Shown piece by piece: positions 1 through 12,683 of a stretch of 64,000 nt of DNA. Under the pieces are notes generated by a model. That model worked only from the letters and a program-made list of their open reading frames with translations, searched no databases and was not told the DNA's origin. The stretch's first letter is position 1, and every line of letters starts with the position of its first letter. The stretch covers positions 8,921,685-8,985,684 of the forward strand of contig NW_023503374.1 in NCBI RefSeq assembly GCF_014529535.1, in the 5' to 3' direction. This stretch comes from Bradysia coprophila (taxonomy: Eukaryota; Arthropoda; Insecta; Diptera; Sciaridae). Position numbers and translations under genes: made by a program.

Positions 1-56
1 GTACATATTGCATACACACGCGTTCGCTTCGCTCACTTGTTATATACAATATGTAC
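1..56. repeat. Short hairpin at the window edge
   Basis: The first ten bases GTACATATTG are repeated as an exact inverted copy CAATATGTAC at 47-56, with a 36-base loop. It may be the remnant of a small inverted-repeat element cut by the window start. From 57 to 436 I see only AT-rich non-coding sequence. Confidence 0.45.
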
Positions 57-439
57 ATACGAAGTAATTCTCGATTTTGTCTCACATAGCAATAAAATAC
101 TATTAGATGTGCAAAATTTAAAATCATTCGACATATTATAACAGACACGTAGGTATAGTCCTTACATTGGGGAAAGCAACAAGAAATATTTACTTGTGAA
201 CGAGATCTTTTATGGAAAAATCTATGACAAAATAAATGAAGTAATAGATGTCGCATTAATCTGGATCCATATGATCGACTCCATCTCAAGGACGTCGTCC
301 CTGTGCCCAAAGCATTTCTACCCTTTGTGCAGCCTATATTTTCTATAGCAATTGAGGGAAATTATCTACAGAGAAGAAGTCACTTCTAGTCGTAGAAATT
401 ACGAGTTTTCAATAAAACTCACTTAATTTTCGTTAATAA

Positions 440-1269
440 GGGGCCGTTCATAAATCGCAAAATCATACCCCCCCCACTCCCCCGGTTTGTTACGTAACAC
501 AACTCATGAAAAAATTGATATTTTTCTTACAGTAATTACAAAAAAACTACCCGAATTGTATGTATACGATTGCTTCGGATTTTTTTTTTACAATTTAGAC
601 AGACATGTCCATGGTGATAAGTTTCGGGCGTCACCTACTGCAAAATAATGTTGCAATGTGCAAGTTTTTAAGCACATTTTAATTTATTTTAAATGGAAAT
701 GTTTTAATTTGATTTTTAGGTCTTTTATCTTTGAAAAAATACCCTATTGTGGACACTTCATCTGTCCGTCCGTCCATCCGTCCGTCCATGTGTCTGTGTC
801 ACAAATCATAATTATGGCGATTACAACCAAATATATATTTATAAATCGAAAAATTGGTAGTTGGCTACCAAGATGGTAAATTGCAATGCTACTATGAGCA
901 AATCAACACCAGGCAAATCATTATTATTTGTTATCTGGTAACCAATCGCTCATAGCAGGCATTGCAATTCGAAAGTTTGGTAGTTTTTGGTAGTTGAACT
1001 ACCAAAATAATTAGCAGCAAAGACGTTAACTGTTCGAGAGATGCGCACCGACTGATAAAATTGTTCGGCCTGTTGGTCTATTTATAAATCGAAAATTTGG
1101 TAGTTGACTACCAAGCTAATACGTAGGTTGTAGAGATGTTTTCTGTTCGAAATATGTTGCGTGACGTAACGTTACTTTCAGACCCCCCCTCCCCCCTGTA
1201 ACGCTGTGTAACGCTAGACTGAAACCCCCTCCCTCCCTCTTTTGCGTTACGTAATTTATGAACGGCCCC
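440..1269. mobile_element. Harbinger-like MITE, 830 bp, TAA target duplication
   Basis: The termini are inverted: GGGGCCGTTCATAAAT at 440 and its complement ending at 1269. Both sides carry a TAA direct repeat (437-439 and 1270-1272). Three-base TWA duplications are typical of PIF/Harbinger elements. Both ends carry long C or G runs. The interior holds a TCCG/TCCA simple repeat (about 762-800), an inverted pair around 879-898 and 942-968, and a repeated TTGGTAGTTG motif, so it has probably taken in a second repeat. No transposase is visible; it would be mobilised in trans. Confidence 0.7.
762..800. repeat. TCCG/TCCA microsatellite
   Basis: Short imperfect run of TCCG and TCCA tetranucleotides inside the MITE at 440-1269. 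Confidence 0.75.
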
Positions 1270-1272
1270 TAA

Positions 1273-4200
1273 GCTAATAAGTATCCACTTAAAAACTTTA
1301 GCAGTATGACATCTGTTAACGACAAATACGAATAGCTTAAGCAAAGAGCTTTTGAATATGTCTTTATATAGCAAAACATATGCTAAAATTAGCGAAGTAA
1401 AAGATTTTGCACCCATATGCTGAAAATACTGACATACACAGAAGTACCAGATTAGATTTATTGTGAAAAACTAATCAATTCGTTCTCAATTCAGCGACTG
1501 GTTAAATAAAGAACAGAAAGTCCTGCAAAGAGATTAATTTTCTTCGTTTACGTTCATCCAATTATCCGTCAATTTACCAACTTCCAATATCTAATCTATG
1601 TTACCATACATGCCACATATACGTACGTATCGTAATAAATAGCATGAGTTTGGGAGGAAATTTTGGCATCTTATAATTCCACCAATTCCTTTCAATCGAA
1701 TACAATTCAAAATATTTGTCTGAAAATTATAATTTGCCTGCTCATAAAGAAAATACCGCTAAAACACCGGATACACTTGTAAATATTTCAATATTCCATT
1801 AGCATGAACAATTATTAACTCTAGCTTGTACTTTGAAGCATCATAATTGATTTCTCTTAAGTCACAAAGTTATGTAAATGCGACAAATACTTGTTGATCA
1901 ATTACAGGACCGGCTATTGCTAAAATAAAATGTCTATTTGGGATGGCAAAAACTGATTCAATGAGGAAGTTTTCAATAGACATAACTCAAGATAAGGTTT
2001 TACTTTTTGTGGGTTTTGTTTGTCTCCATCTTCCACATACATTCCATCACATGACAACATCGTCTCTCTTTTTTTTCCATTCCACACGTACGAATGAAGC
2101 AAAAGAAGTAAGAGATTTATGGATTGTATCTCGTTACGCTTGCCGCTTATTTTTTTAAAATAAAATTGCTGTCTTGTCGAAACGTTTAGTGAAAAATGCC
2201 ATTTCCTGTGTTAACAAATTGGCTAAAATTCAATATTCAATGTTTTTGTGATCGCTGAGCAAAAGTGTGTACATAAGCGGTGTTGTACTCATGTCGAAAA
2301 AATAGCAATTTCAAGTCTTACCTAAAATCATTCTCGTTTTTCTAGACTGTTGACTTAAACGTTTATTTCAAATAGAAGTCAGTTCTGAAAGCAGGTCTTT
2401 TTTGTGTTCAAATGAATACCTGAGGGTATTGTTAACATAACATAATAATTTTTTATGTCTAAATAAATCTGCATCGATAATGTCGCTCTATTGCAACAGA
2501 TAAAAAAAACGTGCTGCCAACAAATTCGTACATTGTTGCTACCTCTCTTTGGCTATAAGGCAAATTGGGTAAATATTTTAATTTATGTGGTGATTAGCAT
2601 AAAATTTAAAGACTATAATTTCGAGCGATTGGAGAGTGTAATAAAAATTTAACTAACTCACGTCGCCGGTGGCGATTCAGTCATAATTACACGTATTTCA
2701 ATGATAAAGTACACTAATTAAATTAAAGTGCAATACTGACCATAAAAATAAACACTATGCCAATAAAACACTAAATTATAATTATGCTTCCCATACCGAG
2801 ATAAAATGTAAACAATCTGTTTCATTATTGCAGAGATTATAACCAGATTCACATTAGAAAGTCAACTCATATCTCAGTGGTGTATGTGGATGGCAGTACC
2901 TTTAATATAAACGCATTGATTTGGTTCGGTTTTTTTTTTTCTACTGAAAAAAAAATGTTTGATTTTATATACCAATTAAAAAGCAGTTTATCAATATAAA
3001 AATTGTTTAACATGAGTGAAGTCATCTCATAAATTATTAATTTCGTATGGAAATTGAACTATGTTTGTCGATCAAAAAACGGACAGGGTGTACGTTGTAC
3101 GACACATAGCTTTCGAACGTATATAGTGTGGAATAAATTCGGAATGCGAATTAAATGTCCATGTCGATCTTAATAGTGAATTCCTCGTATACCTACTATG
3201 GTGTTCTTGAGAAATTTACATCGATCTTTCGCATTGCTAGGATTATTTGAGTTGAGTAAAGAATTTGATTTAATTTTGATTGATAACTGAAATTGAACGA
3301 AATGAGATATCGAGTTTTTTTTTGTTTCATTGAATGTTGTAAAGTGCTTGTCGGTTGTCAGTCTAATTCGTCAAAAAATGCTTTTTCAATTGACGCCTGG
3401 GTTACAAACAAACAAAAACTTAAGTTTAGTATCTCACAGAGTGTGGAAGGTAATTTCAAATTTCCACTTTCATACCTTTCTTTGCTTTAATTATTATTGA
3501 TTTTACGGTTATTATGGGATGAAGACATATAGACAGTGAATCTGTGTGTATAGTATATCAATCCCTAAAAAGGCAACGGTTTCATACTTATGCCATAAGA
3601 CGATGAAGTTTAAGTTTCTTATTTCTAAATTCAAGTCAGAGATAGTTTTTTGAGGCATTTTACGGACGACTAAATTATCGGCAACGACCGACAAATAATG
3701 CGATAATGCCTTATAAAAGTAACCAAATTCATGTTTAAAGGAATAAAGTGAAAGATTTTATTTCATTCTGTTGAAAATACTTAGATCAAATGATGTAATA
3801 GATTCGATAACTGTCGTAGATGCGCGTGAAAGGTACTTTATCAGCTTTTGATTAATCAGTGATTAACTTGAAGAGGTAGTGTAGCTAATGACCTATTACT
3901 TCATTAATAATGAGTGATATGCTGCAGATAGAGGACAATGTCTTTTACGTGTTACGGCATGTTTCATTTTCATTTACATTGCCTAAGAACGTAAAGCATT
4001 GTACTTACGAGGTTCCAAGTTGTTATTTGACAACCCCTTCAGGTCGGGCTGTAACACCCCACTTATCAACAAATACTCAACTTGGAACCTTGGAAGTAAT
4101 ATACTATTACTTTAGACAGGAGTCGTAGATCAACGTAGATTTTTTCAACGTAAGGTTGTAATTCTATAATTACAAAATACTCGGTGGAAATTTTTGTGCA

Positions 4201-4806
4201 CAACTACATATATAAACGAAACCTTGAAATTTTGTATCCTCCTAGCCTAGCTTTAATTAACGTCTTCCGAGAATGAATTAGTTCCACTGACATGATACCC
4301 TCAATTTTCTAATAAAAATTTTCAGTCCTTCCAAATGTTATGTGATATTAAAACCACCAAATTTCTTGCGGACCATGTTTGTCGTGAATTGATTGTTCCA
4401 CAAAAAAAGTTTTTAATGTTCAATTTGTCAAATTATGCAAAAACTTCAATAAAATTTATGCAGAAATTGAAAATTCAATGATGAATGAACATATTCAACA
4501 TACATATACGCAAAAGTAACACTTACCAGCGAGCCCAAAGTGTATTCTTACAAACAATACTGACCTATCGCATACAATATGCATGTATAATAAGCCAATA
4601 AACACAATTAAATTGATAAGTTCTTGAGGATTTAAAAATGTTTTTTTGTTTTTGAAATAATGTGTGGTTTTAGTCGTGATCTCCTCAATCTAAGACTCAC
4701 GATGGGCACATATATGTTGATGATTTCAGGTTTTATAGTCGGTTTACAGTTGATGGATGTTTTGTAGTTAATATTATTTCAGAAACAGAAACCCTGACTG
4801 GTTTGT
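1273..4806. other. Non-coding interval with a dispersed repeat at its left end
   Basis: About 3.5 kb of AT-rich sequence. Open frames are all below 75 codons and show no recognisable domain. Positions 1300-1480 share a dispersed repeat with 6584-6720 and 49640-49800 (core TAATGAAGTAGAAGATTTTG or variants). A hairpin with stems near 4010-4028 and 4070-4092 is visible. I see no other gene or RNA. Confidence 0.6.
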
Positions 4807-4814
4807 AGTAAACC

Positions 4815-5996
4815 TAGAGGTGTGCGCCGGTTTCAAAAAAGTCGGCAGCAGTGCGCCGAGTACTGAGAGGTCGGCGGCAGTGCGCCGAAATAAAATTAGA
4901 GTCAGCGACGGCGGCGTTTCGGCGCGCCGATGTTTTTATCATTTAGGGGCCATTCACAAATTACTCACGCACCAAATTCGAAATTTCAGACCCCCCCCCT
5001 CCCCCCTTGCACGCGAAAATGTATGTAGAAAATTTCAAAAATGTATGAAGCGTACGCTTTTGTCAAACCCCCCATCCCTCCTTAAGAGCGTGCGTAATTT
5101 GTGAATGGCTCTTATCCTTAAAATTTTAAATTTTGCTTCTGTTGATATTGAATCAATTAGAAAAAGATTTTCTGTCCCTTTAGAGTTTGTTCTGCTCAAT
5201 GAGGTACGAGTATGCCCATCTGTACCAAGATCCTGGAGCGAAGAGGTTGTAATATCGGAAATAGAACGAAATTGGAACAATAACAAAGTAATTCAACCTT
5301 ATCAGAATAGAATGATCAATCAGGTACTTGCGATGTGGCACCTGAGACTAGTGTACACTACACATCCTTAGGGACCTCGATATTTACACCGACCTTAGGT
5401 TTCACATCTCCGGGTACTATGAACTACAAAATGAAGACTAATGCTTGTTGGAACGCACCATAATTACTTCTTACTGAAAACAGGAAAATTGACCTAAAGA
5501 CCTGGGTTCCTGCTTCCTACAGTTAATGTTGGATTGCTTGCTGATCAATAAATTCTAGCTTCCAAGATTTATTCATCTAAATCTTTTTGCAGCAGATCTT
5601 TTCAATGATCATGTGCTTTTTTTTTCTTGTCTTAGTTTCAGTTGCATTTTTTTAATAGAATTTTGAACTTTTTCAATATACTTTCCAGGCGTGTTTTTTA
5701 ACCAGGAAGTTCAACATTTCGACATCGAAAAGCGAAAAATTAAACTATTGTATGAACACTGTTCATTGAACAAACAATATCTCTCGGTTGATATCTCATG
5801 CCCCCTATAAGATCTAATGTTGCAAGAGGAATTTTATGTCTGGTAACACAATATCAAAAGAGTTGAATTAAAAAAAAATGATTTAAATGTAAAGATTTCG
5901 GCGTGACGAAAATGAAATCGGCGGCGGCGGCGGCGGTGTGGGTCAATTTTTATCAGCGGCGGCGCGCCGGCGTAAAATCGGCGGTGCACACCTCTA
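4815..5996. mobile_element. hAT-like element with GGC-rich ends, 8-bp target duplication
   Basis: The termini start TAGAGGTGTGC on both strands. The element is flanked by a perfect 8-bp direct repeat AGTAAACC (4807-4814 and 5997-6004), which is the hAT signature. The outer 130 bp at each end are built from GGC/GCC repeats, very unlike the AT-rich surroundings. No transposase frame is visible, so it is non-autonomous. It was itself hit by the 166-bp MITE at 4946-5111. Confidence 0.8.
4946..5111. mobile_element. Harbinger-like MITE, 166 bp, nested
   Basis: Inverted termini GGGGCCATTCACAAATTAC and GTAATTTGTGAATGGCTC, with TTA on both sides (4943-4945 and 5112-5114). The interior carries C-rich runs on one strand, like the elements at 440-1269 and 19172-19337. 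It lies inside the hAT-like element, so it is the younger insertion. Confidence 0.8.
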
Positions 5997-6232
5997 AGTA
6001 AACCAAATAAAAAATGGTCCACATTTCGATGTAGAATGTTACATTAGTTAGGGACCTGCAAATGAATCTTATGTCTCTTCTTACATCTCTCTACTTCTTG
6101 CACAAATAACTATTTAGATATCAAGGTGTCACAATTTAAGATATTACTAGTTAAAGCTATCAAAGCCACTATAAAGTGTAACAGGCTTAAGTACCGTTAA
6201 AAAGGGAATGTCACCTGTTAACGACAGAGGAG

Positions 6233-6575
6233 TAGGCATGGGCGATAATGATAATGATTATAGATAATTATCGATTATCGATAATTATCGACTTTTTTTA
6301 TCGAAAATTATCAAAAAAATATCGATAATCGATAATTATTGATATTTCGATAATTATGAAGATATCGATAATTCGATATATCGAATTTTCGGTTCGAAAA
6401 TCCGATATTTATCGATGAATTTTCAGATAAATATCAAAAAATCGGTATTTTGATAATAATCGAATTTCAATGATTATCGATAATTATTAAATTATCGATA
6501 ACGATATGATTAATCGATTATCGATAATTTCTTTCGATTGATATTATCGATAATTTTGAACGTCTTCCATCCCTA
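6233..6575. mobile_element. hAT-like MITE filled with ATCGATAA repeats
   Basis: The 343-bp element starts TAGGCATGGG and ends CCATCCCTA. It is flanked by a perfect 8-bp repeat CAGAGGAG (6225-6232 and 6576-6583). The interior is almost wholly variants of ATCGATAATT, many containing TATCGATA, which is the known binding motif of the Drosophila factor DREF. It interrupts the dispersed repeat seen uninterrupted near 1320 and 49660. It lies about 350 bp upstream of the TATA box of the ZP gene. Confidence 0.78.
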
Positions 6576-6929
6576 CAGAGGAGGGAAAAATATGGAATGA
6601 GCTTTGGCTAATGTTATATAGCAAAATGTATTCTAAAACTAATGAAGTAGAAGATTTTGTATCAATTTGATGAAAATATAAAGACCAAAAGAAGTAGCAG
6701 ATTTGATAGTTATACTGGTTATGTATATCACACATAAATTATTCCTAATAATTTTTTGAAATAAAATGACTAATGTTAAGTCAGTAGTATAGTAATCGAA
6801 ACCGAAGCTGGTAACGAAATTTCAATTCAACCTTAAATTTCCTATAACCAAAATTTAAATACTTTCGGTGACAAAAGCGTAAGTAGTTCTTTTCACCTAC
6901 AAGTACCTCTTTGATTTCATTATTTGATT

Positions 6930-6939
6930 TATATAAAAG
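6930..6939 (+). promoter_or_regulatory. TATA box of the ZP-domain gene
   Basis: TATATAAAAG lies about 95 bp upstream of the chosen ATG at 7025, so transcription should start near 6960. This is why an in-frame ATG at 6911, upstream of the TATA box, was not used. Confidence 0.6.
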
Positions 6940-7024
6940 CGAAATTCTTAATTCGCTATTGTCCATTCGGTGTACAAATTTCCGTGTGTCCATACTTAAA
7001 GCAAAAAAAAATCAATTTTCGAAA

Positions 7025-8841
7025 ATGTCTCTTTTAGTGCGTTTCGTCATACATTGCTTGTGCAGTTCGTTCGTCGTCTCAAATCTTTTGTTCAGTGAAA
7101 TTACAAGGACTCTAAAACCACCATATTTACCAGGTGGTTCGTACAATTCGTACTACATTCCCGATGTGACAACGGAACCCTTTCTACCAGAAATTATAGT
7201 GAATCGAAATCTTCGGGACGAATTGAGTTCAGTGCAAAATATTCGACAAAGTGATACATTTATACCATTTTTAAACAACAGTTACTTACCTCCGTCACCT
7301 CCATCAAATCGACCGCCACTTATGGATTTACCAGAAACAACACAGCCAGCGAGACCACCGATAAGTTTTGATCCAATCGATACACCGTCATACGTTCCAC
7401 CAACAGTTGGTCAAAATCCCAATGATATTTTGAGTGACTTTTCACCGGATGGATACAGATATTTACCACCGACGACGCAGCAAACGCCAAGTGTGCAACA
7501 AGACCCGATTGATTTAGGTGATAATTTTACACCAATCATTCCTCCCAGTCCTCCCAGTCAAGGTTATCTACCCAGCCAAACGAGAGGAAGGGAACTACGA
7601 GATGAGCTTCAGAATCCGCAGATGCAACTAGAATTAAACGAACTACGGTGCTTATCAAATGTTGGTGGATATTTTAGGGCCATTCTATCTGTTCAAAGTG
7701 TCGTACAAAGTGTCCCGATAATCGAAAATGATATTCAGGATATTCGATGTGATCCACAAGTGATTCGAACCCGAATAGCAATTAGTATTGCTGCTGCTGA
7801 TTTCCGGCGATGTGGTGTTGAGAATTGTGGGTCACAGCAACTTTGTTTAAAAATTAGATTTCCACAAATTCAGGGCTTGAGAACATTAGCAGATCCCGTA
7901 CTTACTCTACAATGTCGAATTCAAGAACGAGTGGTGTCTAAAACACATGCCCTTCGGATCGGATTGAACAGAGATAAGTACGTCTCGCTCTGCGGTACAA
8001 ACTTTTGTTGTGCTTTCACAACTCGTCTCTATGATTTTTTTAGTCAAGCACGATCGGCTGGTACATACGCAAATGGTGGAAGTCAACTGCCTTTCCGGAC
8101 ACAAATTGGTATTTATCGACAGGGAAACAATGGATTTTCCAGAAATTTAGAACCTGGTGGAGTTGTTCTGTTAGGCGAAGAATTGATGCTTCGGGCACAC
8201 GTTAAATTCGGAGACGGTAAATTTTGAACAAAACCTCAAATTGCTAAGACTACTACCATGACCTAATCAAAACAAAGGTTGGAATTATACTCGCGTATCG
8301 GATGTATCACTTCAAAGACTTGGTCCAGCCGGTGACATTCTCAATTCTGTGGTTTTAGTAACGTCGAACGGATGCGTCCATCCCAAAATGAGATCCATTT
8401 GTCCAGTCCCACCAACATTCGAGCCACCACTTGGTCATCGGCTTGGCTTTCGTGCGGTCATGTTCCAAGGAATGAAAAGTGGAGACGAGATGGTAATGAG
8501 TGTTAAAATCGCCGGCTGCATTGAACAAAGTGATTGTTTTGTTGTAAGAACATTAGGTTAAAGAAGTTGTTGTTTCTTTGCACATTAACCGTATGACTTT
8601 CCAGGACAGATTAGCTTGTGACCGATTTTCGGGGAGGGCCAGACGAGACACAAATCTATCGAACAATTTATCCGAAGTCACAACAATATCGTTTCGAGTG
8701 GAATTACCAAGAAACAATACCAATGGAACGGGCTATGTTGCCGCCAACAACACAGGGATTATGAGCTTAATTATCACACTTTCATTTATAATTATAGCCA
8801 CGATTGTCTGTCTAATAATCAAGTTTCAGAGAATCGTATAA
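7025..8841 (+). CDS. ZP-domain transmembrane protein (three exons)
   Basis: Exons 7025-8216, 8278-8543 and 8605-8841 join in frame with GT-AG introns of about 60 bp to give 564 residues. A hydrophobic signal peptide lies at residues 1-20, followed by a proline-rich, probably disordered stretch (about 30-200). A zona pellucida domain follows (about 205-490), rich in cysteines. A furin-type site RARR is at about 497-500, a membrane helix at about 538-559, and the cytoplasmic tail is very short. Insect ZP proteins are apical extracellular matrix components that are cleaved at the furin site and then polymerise, for example in cuticle, trachea or tendon. The order signal-ZP-furin-TM is complete. 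I cannot assign it to a named Drosophila ZP gene. A polyadenylation signal AATAAA is at 8933-8938. Confidence 0.88.
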
Positions 8842-10289
8842 AGGCTTTCGAAATGTCAACAGTTATTACCATTTTTGCTTTAATTTTAATGTTTTATTTG
8901 TTGTTAATATCGGAGTTCGTTGTATGCATGGAAATAAAGTTTTTTTTGTATAAGACTTTACAATGTGACGTTCTTTACTGCGGACTGAAAAATCGACAAA
9001 CTCCTCTCTCTTGATTCGAGTTTGTTTTAGTTTTGTGTGTTATGACCGACATACATTAATTTACTGTACTGACAGGTCTAACGTCTTGATCATTTAAAAA
9101 ACGGCACGTATTCCGCTTTGTAATCATTTAATTTCTACTACATCTTTTGCTTAAAGTATTGGATGCTGTTTGATCAACGCGCCAGCATTTTGCGTATCTG
9201 GACTGTAGATCCCACAATTGGACAGTGTATCATACTTTCGACTTACACTTACTAGGCTCCACCTTTTGGGCGGGTCAGGTCCCTTGACTGACAATTTTAT
9301 TCTTATTATTATTTTTAATCAATTTTATTTTATTTTCCGTTGTTAAACTTCTAAAACATCACAAATAACTGACATGAAAACCTTCGCTTGAGTTCAAATT
9401 CTTTGGAAAAGTATTATTTGTGTTCAATTTTTTTAATCAACCATAAATCATAAATTAAATACAAGGACTCGTGTGAATTACGGCCCTCGCTCCGCTCTGG
9501 CCATAAAGTTCCCACTTGTATGAGTTGTCTATTATTCTGTTTCATAGTCGTATTGTTACCGCTAATCAGACGTAAATGATGCGAATGTAGAACGATTAGA
9601 GGACTCTTTCACTTTGGTACAATATGAAAAAGTACGATAGAATGTTCTTATCTTACTTTTATGTTCAAAAAACCATTAATCATGCATAAAATACTGTTTT
9701 TCTGGAATAATTACTCAAGTTATCGTGTTTACAAGCAAAATATTGGGACAAACAATTCAATACAACCTTTGGGACAAACATTATAGGGTATTTTCCGGCA
9801 TAAGAACCTGACTTACAGTCAAGGGAATAAAATAGGTCAATTTAACTAAGATACTTTTCATATCATTGTCAAGTGCAAATGCTGATGATGGTGCGTTATT
9901 AGTTTGATAAAAAAAAAGTCTGTTGCTTTATTAGTTCGAGCGTATAATTAATTATAAAAGACCAGAGCTCCGATCAAATGTTTGCAGTAGATTTCTCTGT
10001 GATTTGCAGCGACCATACCATAAATGTTCAGTCCCTCATTTAGACTTTTATTAGGGACACTAAGCAATGCTTAGTAAGCATTAGATCAATCCTCTACGTA
10101 TAAGCTTTCCAATGAAACTACTCACGATCGAAACAATTCAGATATAGCAACATTTTTGCAGTGAAGTTACGCTTCTCGAGCGTAGAAAATCTCCAGCATT
10201 TTCGGGAAACCTTTAAATTTTTTTATATTAATCTATCAAATAGCTATCAAAATCATGAGAAGGTGTCTGACTCTATTTAATTTCATTTA
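8842..10289. other. Intergenic interval with one dispersed repeat
   Basis: No coding frame is supportable. Positions 9259-9542 match, in opposite orientation, the two ends of a repeat at 18243-18641. The bases before 10290 form a pyrimidine-rich acceptor (TTTCATTTACAG ending at 10292), so an untranslated first exon of the next gene should lie somewhere in this interval. I could not place it. Confidence 0.5.
9259..9542 (-). repeat. Dispersed repeat, copy 1
   Basis: One end reads CCACCTTTTGGGCGGGTCAG and the other CACTTGTATGAGTTGTCTAT. Both are found as reverse complements, in reversed order, at 18622-18641 and about 18250-18272. The interiors differ, so these look like two diverged members of one element family. 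Confidence 0.55.
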
Positions 10290-10314
10290 CAGTAGGTGAA
10301 GCACACCCACCACA

Positions 10315-11372
10315 ATGATGCAATCCAACGGTTCCATGGACCATCAGATCAAAAGTTCGAAAGATCGTTTATTACCGCCAAACGCTAAACGAAAATTTAG
10401 TTATCCAATATCGCTACACGCATCCACCTTTCTAAGCGATGTCGGTTCTATATCAGCTAGACGACGATTGAGCAACGTAAGTGACGTGGTTTCTCGGAAG
10501 CTATCCAGTACAATCGGCTGGAAAAGTCCGCCCATACCCACACATGACATTATTTTGCAAGGAAAGTGTTTGTGCGGTCAATATATCCGTAGTCGACTGA
10601 AACGATCTGGAATATTTAACAAAAAATTGGGACTTCAAAGACTTAGGAGCATAATTGGAACACCTGCTGCCCATGTGGTCCGAGAAGTTTTTCCAGCTCT
10701 TAATTATGTATGTTGGTTGTCCGATTACAAATATCGAGCCTAATTTTTCAATTTTAAAATTGCTCGAAGATAGGTGAAGAATTAGAGCGAATGCATCCCA
10801 AACTGTATACCAGCGTGACAAGGCAAATATCCCGCAAAGCTGGAGGAGAATTGTCATCGGCAGAGAGTGCATCGGTTCTGTTAAGCTCAGTAGCACGAGA
10901 CTTATTCCGCACTGAAATTACGTGGGGGAAGGTAAGCTGAATATGCCGAACGAGGGCTAGCTGGGAAAAATGTAACTGAAAATAAATTGAATTGTACCCC
11001 ATAGGTTGTCTCACTATTTGCAATAACTGGCGGTCTAGCTGTGGACTGTGTTCGTCAAGGCCATACAGAGTATTTACCTCAACTCGTTGATGGAATAGCA
11101 GCTGTGATTGAAGATGAACTGGTGGTATGGATTAATGAAAATGGTGGATGGGTATGGGGGTTTTTAGGGAAATGATCTGCTGATGTAGATAACTGTTCAA
11201 TTTTTCCACATTACAGATTGGTCTCAATTTTCATGTTCGACCAGAATCGAGTGCATTTTCGGCTTCGGAATGGAGTGCAATAGTGGTTGGAGGTTTCACC
11301 GGAATTTTGTTGGTTTTTTATTTGTTGAAGTTCATCGGTTTTCAGATTGTTCCGAAAATTGTGTTTAAATAA
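10315..11372 (+). CDS. Buffy: Buffy, Bok-type Bcl-2 family apoptosis regulator
   Basis: Exons 10315-10707, 10770-10931, 11005-11151 and 11217-11372 join in phase 0 to give 285 residues. Visible motifs are an N-terminal RRRLSNVSD segment, KLGLQRLRSIIG, a BH3-like FPALNYIGEELERM (about 126-138), BH1 around TWGKVVSLFAITGG (about 182-195), BH2 WINENGGW (about 227-234), and a C-terminal membrane anchor (about 254-276). This layout and the RKLS..IGWK and FNKKLGLQR signatures match Drosophila Buffy rather than debcl. The family acts at mitochondrial or ER membranes to control cell death and autophagy. An acceptor at 10291-10292 just before the ATG implies a 5' untranslated exon. A polyadenylation signal overlaps the stop at 11368-11373. 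The exon 2 acceptor was placed at 10768-10769 rather than 10772-10773 because only the former keeps the frame open. Confidence 0.92.
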
Positions 11373-11373
11373 A

Positions 11374-12350
11374 GAAAATGTTGCGAAATCAATGATAAAA
11401 GTCATTCGTTCTACCTTATTGAGTTGTAACATAAAGCTTCATATGGCTCCAAGTCACTTGTGAAGAGACTGCTAGCTAACAATTCGATTTATTTAATTAT
11501 TTATTTGGCGCTAGCCAAAGTTCTTGCTTGACAGCACATTTACATTCAAAGTTAATCATTTATTTGTTGTGCAACGCCGGTAAAATAAAAAATTTCTGTT
11601 TCTCGTTTTCTATTAGATAACTTAGTGCATAAGTGGTTATCATCACGTTGATCACACTGATAAATATTGTCAGCATTTAGGGCGTTAGATTAGTTTAATA
11701 AAATTGATAAAGAACTGAGCCAGCCAGCTAGAAATCAACTAATTCTTATAATCCGTAAACTTTTTTATAGCACTCAAATAAATCGTTCTTACTGATACAA
11801 ACATTTTTGGTATAGCACTTATGCCATGCGAAACGTGCGTACAAATTAATTTGTGATTCTTACAACTAGACCAGACCCGTGTGCCGGTCAATCGGAGAGG
11901 TGGTAACACTTGAAGCTTTATTAATGGAAAATGTATTTTCACCAAGATATCTTGTCAACTTCGGCCTTGCCTTGGACAACCTAACATCTAGTGCACCATT
12001 AAAATTTCCTCCAATGGATGCAAGTGGAAAGTTGAGGATGACGTACTAGTATTGCTAAAAAAAAAAATGAAGAAACTATCGAAGCAATAGATTAAGGTTA
12101 GCTTGTTTAGTATGTGTTTATTATGTAGGTGGAAGCACGGGGTTTCAGAGGGTATAATGCAAGGTTCTTTCAGAACCTTGGTATAATGTATGTACCAATG
12201 GAGTTGTGCCAACTTGTGAAAATGAAAAATCAAAACCCTTAGCTTGACGAACGATTTATGAGATAACCATTTCCGTAGTCTATGGTCACCTTAGGTGACC
12301 TAACATAACGATGTCCTGCGTACGGGTCTAATTGCAACTTCGATTTATTC
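11374..12350. other. Intergenic interval, no gene seen
   Basis: AT-rich sequence with no frame above 81 codons and no domain. The only local structure noted is a short near-repeat AGGTTCTTTCAGAACCTT around 12160-12180. Confidence 0.55.
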
Positions 12351-12351
12351 T

Positions 12352-12460
12352 TTATCAGTTCACCGAAATGCAAGATAGCGGAATTTACAGAGGGAATTTA
12401 TCCAATGTGTCGAAGCTATGAGAAAATCGTTTGTTTCAGTTAGTGTAAACTATTTAAACG
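12352..12460 (+). promoter_or_regulatory. Upstream region shared by both Pmp3 genes, copy 1
   Basis: Positions 12352-12383 (TTTATCAGTTCACCGAAATG and following) match 14127-14158 in front of the second gene with few differences. A TATTTAA at 12451-12457 sits about where the second copy has its TATA box. The duplication therefore included the promoter. Confidence 0.55.
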
Positions 12461-12683
12461 TAAGACAGCTAAAAAATTTGTTTGGTCGTCAAGTGTTTTC
12501 AATTGAAGTTGTACATTCCCATACCTAAACTACATAACAGAAATTACTCTTTAGATATCGACCTAAAAAATTATAACGATAAGGTATAATAATGGTATTT
12601 TTCTACTGACCACACCTTTATAATTCGTCACCGAAATCATTCAATTAATCTCCGAAAAATGATCCATTCTAGTTGCTAATAAA

